NCBI GenBank assembly: GCA_020059605.1
Contig: JAGVBT010000115.1
Location: 1-47,349, forward strand
Length of the DNA stretch: 47,349 bases
Reading direction: 5' to 3'
Source: Deltaproteobacteria bacterium
GTDB lineage: Bacteria; Desulfobacterota; BSN033; UBA1163
Shown here: one piece after another, positions 16,764 through 24,969 of the stretch
Numbering within the stretch: the stretch's first letter is position 1
How the letters are laid out: the number at the start of each line of letters is the position of its first letter
Made by a program: the position numbers and the translations under genes
Notes under the pieces: generated by a model
What the model saw: only the letters and a program-made list of their open reading frames with translations
The model's database searches: none
What the model was told of the DNA's origin: nothing

Positions 16764-17174
16764 TTAAATTTTATCCCCAAAGACTTCCAGAAATTCTGAA
16801 GGGGATAAGATCCTGATTCCTTCATATTCTTTTCTGGGAAAGTGGCGTTTATTTCCCGTAACAATTGCCTCCGCCCTTGTCGCCAAGGCAACTTCCAAGA
16901 AAGGCTCATCATCAGGGTCAGGAAGTCGAAACTTCAGAGGCATGACTGAAACAACAATCCCTTCCTTCTCCACCTGATCGAGGAAAGTTATGGTATCCTC
17001 CTTTTTAAAGGGAAATTTGGGACGATTTAAGACATCTTGATATTCCGAAAGGATTCGAAAATCATAGGCCAACTGGACCGTTCCGGTTGCAACAAGGCGG
17101 AGAATGGCTGCCGCCTTGCTGTAAGGTCTTAGAATTCCTGAAACGATGACATTGGTGTCGAGGACAATGATCAA
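16764..17174 (-). CDS. PIN-domain toxin (putative VapC-like ribonuclease)
   Basis: A 136-residue PIN-domain protein of the COG1569-type toxin family: MIIVLDTNVIVSGIL carries the first catalytic Asp (D6), SEYQDVL the conserved Glu region, and PDDEPFLEVALATRAEAIVTGNKRHF the later acidic residues. PIN toxins cut RNA with Mg2+ or Mn2+. Its ATG overlaps the antitoxin stop by 4 nt, the usual order with antitoxin first. It is convergent with the zinc-ribbon gene at 15487. Confidence 0.9.
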   Translation of the reverse strand: MIIVLDTNVIVSGILRPYSKAAAILRLVATGTVQLAYDFRILSEYQDVLNRPKFPFKKEDTITFLDQVEKEGIVVSVMPLKFRLPDPDDEPFLEVALATRAEAIVTGNKRHFPRKEYEGIRILSPSEFLEVFGDKI

Positions 17175-17455
17175 CGTCGTCGATCCTTCCTTACGGCCTG
17201 GATCTCTGACTCAATTTCAGCATCGGTCAGCTTGTCCAATCCCAATTCCAGCGACCTTTTTTGCATCTCTTCTAAGGCCATGAGAGCAAGGCTGCGCCGG
17301 ATCGCCCGGAGCTTCTTCTCAAGGGTCTCCTCTGTCACGCCAGAAAGTATGGCGATGGGTTTCCCATTCGAGGTGATCACTATTTCCTCATCCTTGATTT
17401 TACTCCAAATTTCCTTGGGTTTTGTGCTTAACTCCCTTACAGAGATAAAACGCAT
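17171..17455 (-). CDS. Phd/YefM-type antitoxin
   Basis: A 94-residue antitoxin. The N-terminal MRFISVRELSTKPKEIWSKI and IVITSNGKPIAILSGV are the standard Phd/YefM DNA-binding and dimerisation fold; the charged C-terminus (DAEIESEIQAVRKDRRR) would wrap the PIN toxin. It overlaps the toxin start by 4 nt and likely represses its own promoter, which must lie in the AT-rich stretch 17456-17520. The pair is a complete type II toxin-antitoxin module. Confidence 0.88.
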   Translation of the reverse strand: MRFISVRELSTKPKEIWSKIKDEEIVITSNGKPIAILSGVTEETLEKKLRAIRRSLALMALEEMQKRSLELGLDKLTDAEIESEIQAVRKDRRR

Positions 17456-17579
17456 ATCTGCCTCCTCAATCGGTTGTCATTTAATATGTAGCAAATTATC
17501 TGATAATTGTCAAACAAATAGTAACTGATTAGTTGATGCTCGGTTAGTGAGATTAAGACTTGTTTGAAATCCTCTGCTT

Positions 17580-18107
17580 TTATAACGAACCATCCAGTTC
17601 GTCAGCAACTGGTTTTTTGCAGGCCCTGCAGCGCTGTGCGCCTCTGAAAAGCGGTTCACCGCAAGAAGAGCAGTGATAGCGCTCACATTCCGCCCGCGCC
17701 CATTCGATACTGCCTTTCTCATCGCCGTGTTGCGCTACTTTGGCCCGCCATACGGGAATTGCTCTTTCCATCACCCGGATCCCGGTGGGGAAACCAAAAT
17801 TCTCAATCAAACCGCATGGCCATTCCTCGCATTGGTGGCAGGAGTAGTGTCCTTTTGATCTTACGCAATTTCTTATCGAGCAGGTCCCACAATAGCCATA
17901 GAGTTTTTCGGGTGGGTCCGGCTGCATACAGCCGAGACATTCGGTCTCTTCCGGTTTGGTCCCATAGAGGTTCCCCATCACAGCCCTGAATTTTTCATTC
18001 TTATCCCTGGTGGCAAGATAGACTCCGCAGACACCGCAATAGAGACCGCAGGGCGCCATCAAACTCTTGTTACTCATCTCTTCTTCGGTCCATCCTTTCG
18101 TGCTCAT
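17580..18107 (-). CDS. DUF3795 domain-containing Cys-rich protein
   Basis: A 175-residue cysteine-rich protein. The N-terminal half has the DUF3795 signature (APCGLYCGVCGVYLA, ECLGC, GYCGTCSIRNC, CHQCEEWPC); the C-terminal end adds a zinc ribbon (CSSCG, CRACKK). Function is unknown; the cysteines probably bind zinc. A ribosome site AGGAGG lies 5 nt before the ATG at 18107. It is monocistronic; it reads away from the HAD phosphatase gene. Confidence 0.85.
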   Translation of the reverse strand: MSTKGWTEEEMSNKSLMAPCGLYCGVCGVYLATRDKNEKFRAVMGNLYGTKPEETECLGCMQPDPPEKLYGYCGTCSIRNCVRSKGHYSCHQCEEWPCGLIENFGFPTGIRVMERAIPVWRAKVAQHGDEKGSIEWARAECERYHCSSCGEPLFRGAQRCRACKKPVADELDGSL

Positions 18108-18192
18108 CTCACCCTCCTGTTTTCAATTTCGTTAATTTGAAATTGACGTTTGTCATTGTCGAAACTCGGTTCTATACTCGATCTTCGTCTTT

Positions 18193-18308
18193 CGGTTAGG
18201 GTAACGAGGCCCGTTTCGTTTATCGGTAACAGTAAGGTAAAACAATTAAAAGACGATCGACGTAACCTTTTATGACCGTTTCGGGCTTCGTCACCGTAAC
18301 CTTAACCG
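18193..18308. repeat. Imperfect inverted repeat in a 267-nt gap
   Basis: The left arm at 18193-18213 (CGGTTAGGGTAAC then GAGGCCCG) pairs with the right arm at 18282-18308, whose reverse complement reads CGGTTAAGGTTACGG then GACGAAGCCCG. About 70 nt separate them and contain a weaker inner pairing (GGTAAC against GTTACG). No ORF is supported. It could be a structured RNA, a degenerate mobile element or a remnant of simple repeats. Confidence 0.45.
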
Positions 18309-18374
18309 TACTCACAGACGTGGTTTATCCAATAAATTGACCTTCAAGGGTATTTTCTTTTATAAAGATAAACA

Positions 18375-19031
18375 ATGTCAATGGAAAAGAAGGGACGCTA
18401 CAAACTGGTCATTTTTGATCTCGATGGGACACTCACTCAAGAGCGGTCCATCTGGGAATATATCCATGTCAGGTTGGGGAAATGGTATGGGTTTGCAGAA
18501 GAGTATCAGAATCGGTTTCTCGCAGGCAAGATCTCTTACCAAGAATTTTGTGAGCGCGATGCCCGGGTCTGGAAGGGAATGAGGGTGGAGGAAGTATTGG
18601 AGATTGTTAAGACCGTGTCGTTTCACCCCGGGGTGGACGAGTTGATTTCTCATTTAAAGCAGAGAGGCCTGAAACTTTCGATGGTTTCCTCCGGACTTTC
18701 TCTCCTTACCAACTGGGTTCACCAGAGATACGGGTTCGATTATTCTGTCTCCAACGATCTCCTCCACAAAAATGGAATCTTAAGCGGAAAGGTAAGGATC
18801 CAGGTTTATTACGATAAGAAGGCGGAATGGGTGAGGAGGGTTCTTCAAGCCTATAATATCAAGCCTGAAGAGGCAATCGCCATCGGCGATAGTAGAGGCG
18901 ATATCGATATGTTCCAGATGGTAGGGTTCTCCATTGCTTTTAATTCATCTTGTAGAGATCTCGATCAAATTGCCAGCACCTGTGTACAGACCAATCATCT
19001 TGCGGATATTATTCCTAAGCTTCCAATTTGA
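18375..19031 (+). CDS. HAD-superfamily phosphatase, SerB-like (HAD-IB)
   Basis: A 218-residue HAD phosphatase. Motif I is IFDLDGTLT (nucleophile and acid/base Asp), motif II MVSSG, motif III Lys in YYDKKAEW, and motif IV AIGDSRGDIDMF. The four-helix cap between motif I and II places it with SerB-like HAD-IB enzymes; phosphoserine, phosphoglycolate-like or lipid-linked phosphate substrates are all possible. It is followed directly by a PAP2 phosphatase gene, which suggests a shared role in lipid or polyprenyl-phosphate metabolism; that is inference. Confidence 0.88.
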   Translation: MSMEKKGRYKLVIFDLDGTLTQERSIWEYIHVRLGKWYGFAEEYQNRFLAGKISYQEFCERDARVWKGMRVEEVLEIVKTVSFHPGVDELISHLKQRGLKLSMVSSGLSLLTNWVHQRYGFDYSVSNDLLHKNGILSGKVRIQVYYDKKAEWVRRVLQAYNIKPEEAIAIGDSRGDIDMFQMVGFSIAFNSSCRDLDQIASTCVQTNHLADIIPKLPI

Positions 19032-19034
19032 ATC

Positions 19035-19076
19035 TTAGCCTTAGCCTCAACCTTAACCTTAACCTTAACCTTAACC
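19035..19076 (+). repeat. Hexanucleotide tandem repeat (TTAACC-type)
   Basis: Seven hexamers in tandem: two TTAGCC, one TCAACC and four TTAACC. They lie between the stop of the HAD gene and the ATG of the PAP2 gene. If a TTG at 19028 were used as start, they would encode Leu-Asn/Leu-Ser repeats in frame. Confidence 0.85.
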
Positions 19077-19096
19077 TAAAACTGGATGGATTAGAG

Positions 19097-19630
19097 ATGG
19101 ACTGGGAATTGCAATTCATGAAATGGGCGGATCAATGGTGGAGTTCGCCTTTTCTTGATGGCATGATTCCATGGCTGACCTATCTGGGCAGCCATATTGG
19201 AGTGATCCTCTTCATTCTTTTAAGCTGGATTTTAACCAAGCAGAGAAAAACTCTTCATTATCTCATTTTTCTTTACGCCATCCAATCCGTTGTTATTTAC
19301 AGCCTCAAATTTCTCATCCGGAGGGAAAGGCCTTTCCACTTCCTGCAGGAAATTGCCTCAAAACTCTCCAGGGGACCGGGAGAGATCCTGGATCCCGGTT
19401 TCCCAAGCGCTCATGCCACCTTTGCCCTTATGATGGCAACGCTGCTGGCTCATTGGTTTCCCCAATACCGGATTGTTTTTTATATCATCGCAGGATTCAT
19501 CGGCTGGAGCCGAATCTATTTGGGGCTACATTACCCCACCGATGTCATCGCAGGAGCGATGCTGGGCTTTGGAATCACAAAATTACTGCTCCGTTGTTTG
19601 AATATCTCCCCTTCAGAAAAAATTTCCTAA
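19097..19630 (+). CDS. PAP2-family phosphatase (membrane)
   Basis: A 177-residue integral membrane phosphatase with the three PAP2 motifs: KFLIRRERP (K-x6-RP), PSAHAT (PSGH-type, with Ala in place of Gly) and SRIYLGLHYPTD (SR-x5-H-x3-D). Hydrophobic helices flank them. Such enzymes remove phosphate from lipid phosphates or undecaprenyl diphosphate. I chose ATG 19097, where GGATGG lies about 7 nt upstream, over a TTG at 19028 that would place the hexamer repeat in the protein. The gene is convergent with the MarR gene, 92 nt apart. Confidence 0.88.
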   Translation: MDWELQFMKWADQWWSSPFLDGMIPWLTYLGSHIGVILFILLSWILTKQRKTLHYLIFLYAIQSVVIYSLKFLIRRERPFHFLQEIASKLSRGPGEILDPGFPSAHATFALMMATLLAHWFPQYRIVFYIIAGFIGWSRIYLGLHYPTDVIAGAMLGFGITKLLLRCLNISPSEKIS

Positions 19631-19722
19631 TAAAGGGAGGGGAAATAGACAAAACGGTGTTATCGATTGTTCAGGGAAGAGATCAAAGAGAATGCGGGAT
19701 AGTTAAAAGATTGCAAGGGGGT

Positions 19723-20184
19723 TTAGGTAAGTTGCCTGTTATTCTTTATGATCAGTTTGATTTTAGCCAAAAGGTCAAGCAGGTCATCATTCGAAAAACC
19801 TTTGAGGATGATGGCTATGTCTTTGTCTTTTTCGTTTTCTATTTTTTGAAGGGTTTTTCTTCCCTTTGGGGTAATTTTGAGCAGGGTGATACGTTCATCC
19901 ATCGAATCGGACTTCCTGATTATAAAGCCGCCTCTTTCCAACCTTTTTGCTATGCCTGTCACGTTGGCTCCCGGAACGAGCATGATTTTACTGACGGCAC
20001 TGATGTTGTTCTGGCAATTCTCTGAAGCCTCCAGGACCCTGAGTATATTATATTTTTGAAACGTAAGCCCATAGCGCCTAAAAATTGCAGAATGGATCCT
20101 TTTAAAATTTTCCGCGGCTCTCACAATGCCTATCAGCACTTTTTCGGAAATATTTAGATTACTCACATATCCACTGTTTCTCAT
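19723..20184 (-). CDS. MarR-family transcriptional regulator
   Basis: A 153-residue winged-helix regulator. The DNA-binding region is LTFQKYNILRVLEASENC, then ISAVSKIMLVPGANVTGIAKRLERGGFIIRK (recognition helix near VTGIAKRLE) and the wing SMDERITLLKITPKGRK; a dimerising helix follows. MarR proteins usually repress nearby genes until a small ligand, often an aromatic acid, binds. A candidate operator lies at 20267, and a gene remnant cut by an insertion sequence is divergent from it. The same 12-bp operator core occurs at 6447. Confidence 0.9.
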   Translation of the reverse strand: MRNSGYVSNLNISEKVLIGIVRAAENFKRIHSAIFRRYGLTFQKYNILRVLEASENCQNNISAVSKIMLVPGANVTGIAKRLERGGFIIRKSDSMDERITLLKITPKGRKTLQKIENEKDKDIAIILKGFSNDDLLDLLAKIKLIIKNNRQLT

Positions 20185-20266
20185 GTTCCACCCCTTCCAT
20201 ATCAGTCGAAATATTCATTGCCTTTCATCGTGCACAATCCATGATAAAATTACATGGTTACAAAAG

Positions 20267-20295
20267 TCAATATATTGAACATTTACATATTGACA
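20267..20295. promoter_or_regulatory. Palindromic operator candidate for the adjacent MarR regulator
   Basis: TCAATATATTGA (20267-20278) is a perfect 12-bp palindrome. A third half-site ATATTGA starts at 20287, within ATATTGACA, whose TTGACA also resembles a -35 element for the rightward direction. It lies 83 bp upstream of the MarR start. The rest of the stretch 20185-20509 holds no gene I can support, and its -10 candidates are poor. Confidence 0.5.
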
Positions 20296-20509
20296 ATTTA
20301 TTTTGGATTTGATAGCCTTGCCTTTCAGGTGGCTAAACCGGATGCATGGTCTGGTGCATTAGAGATGATTTCATGAAAGGATGACATTGTGTGAGTCAAT
20401 CAAACGATGAACAGAGAGGATTAGGGCGCTGTCCATAATTCTTTTGGGGCCAGGAAAAAAATGAGGGACATATCGGGTGAGCATTCAATGCTTTAAAGGG
20501 AGGTGAATT

Positions 20510-20557
20510 ATGGGAAAAATAATGCGGGTCAATTTGGCAGAGTTAAAGGCTAATTGA
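20510..20557 (+). pseudogene. 5' remnant of a gene cut by the insertion sequence (possibly aldehyde:ferredoxin oxidoreductase)
   Basis: A 15-codon frame, MGKIMRVNLAELKAN, sits behind a strong ribosome site (AGGGAGGTG) and ends at a TGA that is formed by the first bases of the insertion sequence. Its opening closely resembles the usual start of tungsten aldehyde:ferredoxin oxidoreductases (MGK-hydrophobic-RVNL); with 15 residues this is suggestive, not proof. The rest of the gene does not continue after the right end of the insertion sequence, so a deletion probably followed insertion. Confidence 0.4.
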
Positions 20558-21933
20558 TAACGTTCACGACATCGTGGACAAATTTAATACTCAGGACATC
20601 GTGGACAAAAGCTCTTTGACAATCGAATAGCCACAGCCCGTTATATCATGAACACCCAATTCTAACTTAAGGAGGTGTTCATGAAAAAGAAGATCAAACA
20701 AGAAAGGCTAAAAGCTGTACAACGATTCTTCGATGGCGTAGATCCAAAGAACATTTGTGCATCTCTTGGTCGTTCGCGGTCATGGCTGTACAAATGGGTG
20801 ACGCGGTGTGCCCCCGATAACTCACAAATGGGTTGGAGGTCAATCTCGGCGCCCTCTTTCCAGCCCATACCGCACCCCTGCAGAGATCGAAAAGATCGTG
20901 GAGATGGTTCGATTGAGCCTGTACAACAAGGGCCACTTCTGCGGCAATCAGGTCATCCAATGGGAGCTGATCGATATGGAAGTCCAACCGATTCCTTCCC
21001 TCAGCACGATTGGTCGTACCTTGCTCCGCCGAGAATTGACGCATCATCGGACCGGAAGATACATCCCGAAGGGCAAGAAATATCCCGAACTCCCGGCGCT
21101 TTTGCCCAACCAAACCCATCAGGTTGATCTGGTCGGCCCTTGTTACCTTACCGGCCCAATTCGGTTCTACAGCCTGAATGCCATCGATACCGCGATCAAC
21201 CGATGCGCAATAGAGCCAATGCCCTCCAAAGCAGACCAAAGCGTTTTGGATGCTGTTTATGCGGCTTGGCTGCGTATGGGCATCCCGGAGGACCTCCAGG
21301 TGGAAAATGAACTGGCCTTTTACGGAAGTCCAACCCATCCGCGAGGCATGGGACCGCTTATTCGTCTCTGCCTGCATTACGGAGTCCATCTCTGGTTCAT
21401 TCCACCTTCCGAGCCGTGGCGAAACGGAGTTGTCGAGAAATTCAATGACCATTACCAGCAGAGGTTTCTCGACAAAGTCGCCATGTCCTCCATGTCACAG
21501 CTTCGGCAAGAATCGTTGGCCTTCGAGCACCGGCATAACAGCACCTATAGCTACAGCAAGATCCAAGGGAAAACGCCTCTCAAGGCATTGGCATTGGCTG
21601 ACATGGAAAAAAAGCGATCTTCCCAAGCAAGAGTCATTCCCCAAGACATCCCTTGGATAAGCCGGAGGAAGGTTGCTATCATCTTGTGAGATTCATCCGA
21701 AGCGACTGCCGGCTCAACATCTTCGGTGAAATGTTCTCCGCTCCACCGGAGACTCAATACGAATACGTTGTGGCTATTAGCGATGTCAAAGAACAAAAGC
21801 TAAAGCTCTTTCTGGATACGATCCAGATCGGAGAATTCAAGTATCAAATGCGATGAGCTATTCGATTTGCGTCACGGCATCGTTGGGTACATAATTTCAA
21901 AGTTGTGTGTCCACGATGTCTTGAACGTTGTCA
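20555..21933 (+). mobile_element. Insertion sequence, DDE (rve) transposase type, decayed
   Basis: The element spans about 1.38 kb and is bounded by imperfect 26-bp inverted repeats at 20555-20580 (TGATAACGTTCACGACATCG...) and 21908-21933 (reverse complement begins TGACAACGTTCAAGACATCG). Pairing may extend a few bases outward. A second, direct copy of GACATCGTGGACAAA sits at 20594, inside the left end. No target-site duplication is evident. The transposase is broken by two frame changes. The family is probably IS481-like, by the rve core and its HTH N-terminus, but this needs a database match. Confidence 0.85.
20681..21856 (+). pseudogene. Transposase of the insertion sequence, two frameshifts
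   Basis: The coding region starts at ATG 20681 (AAGGAGGTG upstream) with a helix-turn-helix part (AVQRFFDGVDPKNICASLG, SRSWLYKWV). The reading then must change frame near 20815 to continue as SRRPLSSPYRTPAEIEKIVE, and change back near 21655 to reach DKPEEGCYHLVRFIRSD and the C-terminal FGEMFSAPPETQYEYVV. The middle part carries the rve core: HQVDLVGP (first Asp), LQVENELAF (where family members usually have Asp-Asn, here Glu-Asn) and PSEPWRNGVVEKFN (Glu). The second change looks like loss of one base in CCCTTGG. Two frame changes plus the replaced Asp make it inactive; programmed shifting is unlikely for both sites. Confidence 0.82.
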
Positions 21934-21979
21934 TTTAGGGGATAAGAAATCCCAATACAGGTCAAGGAGGTAGATGAAC

Positions 21980-22609
21980 ATGGCGAAAGATCTGGTTAAC
22001 ACATTAGCAGACTTGAAGGAAAAAGAGGCGTTGGGAATGGTCCAAGATAGATTGAGTGCAGGTGAAGACCCACTCCGCATTCTCGATGATGCGAGACGCG
22101 GGGTGGAGATTGTGGGCAAGCGTTTTTCCGATGAGGAGTATTTTATCCCCGACCTGGTGTACTCCGGTGAGATATTGAAGCAAATAACCGATATGGTTAA
22201 GCCGAAGCTGACCAAGGCAGCAGAGGTGAAACGGTTGGGTAAGGTTGTGGTGGGCACGGTTGCCGGGGATATCCATGATATTGGCAAGGACATTGTTGTC
22301 TTTATGCTTGATGTCACTGGATTTGAGGTCTTCGATCTTGGCATTGATGTGCCAGTGCAGAAATTCGTGGATAAAATTAAAGAGACCGGCAGCGGGGTGG
22401 TAGGACTGAGCGGCTTTCTGACCTTAGCCTTTCAATCCATGAAGGATACTGTAGGGGCGATCGAGAAAGCGGGGCTTCGCAATCAAGTAAAAATCATGAT
22501 TGGAGGCGGTCAGATGGACGAGCAGGTGAGGAGTTTTGCCGGGGCAGATGCCTATGGGAAGGATGCCATGGATGCTGTTAAATTGGCCAAAGGCTGGATA
22601 AGAGGGTAA
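21980..22609 (+). CDS. Corrinoid (B12-binding) protein of a methyltransferase system
   Basis: A 209-residue methyl-carrier protein of the MtaC/MtbC/MttC type. Residues 1-85 are the helical cap (ISA of the form LSAGEDPLRILDDARRGVEIVGKRFSDEEYFIPDL), and residues 86-209 the Rossmann-like B12 domain with the cobalt-ligand motif GDIHDIGKD (D97-x-H99-x-x-G102), then SGFLTL and the GGG/GGQ loop. The start at ATG 21980, not 21974, puts AAGGAGG 9 nt upstream. It is the first gene of a four-gene cassette 47 nt after the insertion sequence, and the IS now lies between it and the older promoter region. Confidence 0.93.
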   Translation: MAKDLVNTLADLKEKEALGMVQDRLSAGEDPLRILDDARRGVEIVGKRFSDEEYFIPDLVYSGEILKQITDMVKPKLTKAAEVKRLGKVVVGTVAGDIHDIGKDIVVFMLDVTGFEVFDLGIDVPVQKFVDKIKETGSGVVGLSGFLTLAFQSMKDTVGAIEKAGLRNQVKIMIGGGQMDEQVRSFAGADAYGKDAMDAVKLAKGWIRG

Positions 22610-22613
22610 GAAA

Positions 22614-23966
22614 ATGGAAAAGAGATGGGAAGAGATGACGGCAGATGAAAAACAGGAGGCACAGTTTCAAAAGTTGCTTAGGCCGAAAGACCATGAGGGG
22701 AATGACCTTAAATTCCAAAGCCCGGAAGCGGAGGCTAACTATAAAGCAAACATCACCAGAATTAAGGATGCCATTCAGCTAAAAAAGACTCCAGACAGGG
22801 TGCCGGTCACCTTACTTCCAAGTATGTTTCCTTTTATTAATGCCGGGATGACCGTTCAAGAGGCCATGTATGACTACGACAGATGCGCCTTGGCCTTTAA
22901 GAAATTCATCTTGGAGTTTAAGCCGGATATGCATATAGGCGCTGCAGCGCCGGGGCCAGGGAAGTTCTATGAAATCCTTGACTACAAGCTATACTCCTGG
23001 CCGGGCCATGGGGTCGCGCCTGAACACAGCTACCAGTGCAATGAGGGCGAATACATGAAGGCGGAGGAATACGATCTCTTAATGACGGACCCGTCGTTTT
23101 ACTTCAGGAATTTCTATCTGCCGCGCGTATTCGGGGCGCTCCAGGGATTCCAAATGCTTCCCCCTCTTACCGGCATACTCGAAATGTATGGGGTTGCCTT
23201 TAATTTTATACCCTATGCTCTTCCCCCTGTTCAGGCCACCTATAAGGCCCTTTTTGAGGCCGGAGCTGAAGCCCTGAAATGGGCGATGGTTATGGGTGGT
23301 TCAAATGGTGAGTTGGCAACATTAGGATTTCCGAATATCCTCGGCGGATTTACCAAGGCGCCGTTTGACACGATCGGCGACACCCTCAGAGGCACCAAAG
23401 GGATCATAATGGATATGTACCGGCAGCCGGATAAACTCCTCCAAGCTCTGGAAGCAATAATGCCAATCATGATTGGCATGGGGTTGGGCGCGGCGCAACA
23501 GACTGGAAATCCTTTAATATTCATACCCCTCCATAAGGGTGCCGATAGCTTCCTCTCCGACGAGCAGTTTAAGAAATTCTACTGGCCTACCTTAAAACAG
23601 GTCATGTTGGGCCTAATTGAGGGAGGGTGCATACCCTTTCTTGCGCTTGAGGGGCATTGGGGCTCGCGTTTGAACGTTATCCAAGACATACCAAAAGGTA
23701 AGACGGTATGGATGGTTGACCAGACAGATATGGCGAAAGCCAAGGAAACATTGGGTAAGAATGCTTGCCTTATCGGCAATGTGCCCTCCTCCATGTTGAA
23801 CTTAGGGACGCCAGATGAAGTGAAAGCTTGCTGCAAGAAACTCATCGACACTGCCGGCAAGGGCGGCGGTTTCATCATGGGCAATGGTGCGTTTTTCGAT
23901 GAGGCAAAGCCGGAAAATGTCAAGACCATGGTTGACTTCGCCAAAGATTACGGCGTGTACAAATAA
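22614..23966 (+). CDS. UroD-family methyltransferase (long form)
   Basis: A 450-residue member of the uroporphyrinogen decarboxylase superfamily, longer than UroD (about 350), with an N-terminal helical extension (residues 1-50). Seen: PDRVPVTLLPSMFPFINAG near the start of the barrel, and GKTVWMVDQTDMAKAKETLG with NACLIGNVPSSMLNLGTPDEV near the end. The usual H-x-C zinc motif of MtaA-type enzymes is not seen; the region reads GCIPFLALEGHWGSRLN. Gene context, 4 nt after the corrinoid protein, makes a substrate:corrinoid methyltransferase the likely role, but the substrate is unknown. Confidence 0.85.
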   Translation: MEKRWEEMTADEKQEAQFQKLLRPKDHEGNDLKFQSPEAEANYKANITRIKDAIQLKKTPDRVPVTLLPSMFPFINAGMTVQEAMYDYDRCALAFKKFILEFKPDMHIGAAAPGPGKFYEILDYKLYSWPGHGVAPEHSYQCNEGEYMKAEEYDLLMTDPSFYFRNFYLPRVFGALQGFQMLPPLTGILEMYGVAFNFIPYALPPVQATYKALFEAGAEALKWAMVMGGSNGELATLGFPNILGGFTKAPFDTIGDTLRGTKGIIMDMYRQPDKLLQALEAIMPIMIGMGLGAAQQTGNPLIFIPLHKGADSFLSDEQFKKFYWPTLKQVMLGLIEGGCIPFLALEGHWGSRLNVIQDIPKGKTVWMVDQTDMAKAKETLGKNACLIGNVPSSMLNLGTPDEVKACCKKLIDTAGKGGGFIMGNGAFFDEAKPENVKTMVDFAKDYGVYK

Positions 23967-24034
23967 CCGTCAAAAGACTCTTAGGGTAGTAGAAACGTGG
24001 GCCATCCGCGAGATTTTCTTTAAAAGAAAGAACC

Positions 24035-24940
24035 ATGAGTAGTTCGGTTGATATTGTTAGAAAAGCATTTGAACATAAGCCAACAGGCCATCTTCCAAAG
24101 GGGGAGCTCTGGATAGGATTGGATCTCCTGAGAAAAGCGAACCTTGCAGACGATTTGAAAGGCCACATTGACCTGGTCGAACGTTTGCGTCAGGACGTCC
24201 TCTGTCTCCCCCTTTCAGATGGCATATCAATGAAACAAGACCTTGGATATAGGCGCTTCAGTCTAAAAGAGCTTGAAGAGGCATCGAAGGTAAAACATTT
24301 CTTTTTAATGGTCGTAATGAATGGGCCTTTTCAAAGGCTTGGAGAAAAAATAGGATTGAAGGAAATCCTAAAAGGATGGAAGAGGGAACGGCATGAAATG
24401 GCGAAGGAATATGAGAAAGAAGGGATAGAAGTCGGCATTCTTATAGAGCAGTGCCTGGAACGGTCGGTTGACGCTATTGTGATAGCGGATGATTTGGCCG
24501 GAGAGAGCTCCACATTTGTTGATCCACATGAGATCGAGGACCTCTTTTCCTCTTTTTATATTCAGGCCGTTTCCAAAATTCATAGAGAGCATTCTCACGC
24601 TATGTTTCATTCTTGCGGGAATATCAAAGGGTTGATCCCCCAGCTGCTTTCTTTTGGATTTGACGGTTTAGCAGCCAGTGAGCATCGGATAAATGATCTG
24701 ATTGGCTTAAAGGAAAAATATAAATCCAATCTTACTCTAATGGCCGGAATCGATGCAGAAATTTTAGGGGCGGGGGAAATGTCATTGCTTGACCTGAAGG
24801 AGTTTGAGCGGCAACTTAAATCCCTTGCCTCACAGGGTGGCTTTATCCTCTGCTCATCGAGCGGCCTATTTTCCGGAGAATTTCTTGAAAAAATAGAAGA
24901 GCTCTATCGAATCGCAGACAAACTGTTTGATCGGTTTTGA
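24035..24940 (+). CDS. UroD-family methyltransferase (short form, zinc motif present)
   Basis: A 301-residue UroD-fold protein, shorter than the first. It has the motif MFHSCGNIKGLIPQL (H-x-C-G zinc-type site) and a late LMAGIDAEILG strand, both shared with MtaA/MtbA-type corrinoid methyltransferases. The N-terminal VDIVRKAFEHKPTGHLPKGE matches the substrate-loop opening of this superfamily. It lies 68 nt after the long UroD gene, in the same direction. With two UroD-type proteins, one may accept methyl groups from the corrinoid protein and the other deliver them, or each may use another donor. Confidence 0.85.
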   Translation: MSSSVDIVRKAFEHKPTGHLPKGELWIGLDLLRKANLADDLKGHIDLVERLRQDVLCLPLSDGISMKQDLGYRRFSLKELEEASKVKHFFLMVVMNGPFQRLGEKIGLKEILKGWKRERHEMAKEYEKEGIEVGILIEQCLERSVDAIVIADDLAGESSTFVDPHEIEDLFSSFYIQAVSKIHREHSHAMFHSCGNIKGLIPQLLSFGFDGLAASEHRINDLIGLKEKYKSNLTLMAGIDAEILGAGEMSLLDLKEFERQLKSLASQGGFILCSSSGLFSGEFLEKIEELYRIADKLFDRF

Positions 24941-24969
24941 GTTGGCGGCTTGAAGGAGGCCCAAGACGG

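Noticed and set aside
19035-19076. CRISPR array or telomere-like sequence
   Set aside because: The units are 6 nt and contiguous with no spacers, so it is a simple tandem repeat.
19171-20025. 284-codon frame overlapping the PAP2 and MarR genes
   Set aside because: It runs out of frame through PAP2 and antisense through MarR, both with strong family motifs.
20694-21452. 252-codon frame on the minus strand inside the insertion sequence
   Set aside because: It is antisense to the rve core of the transposase.
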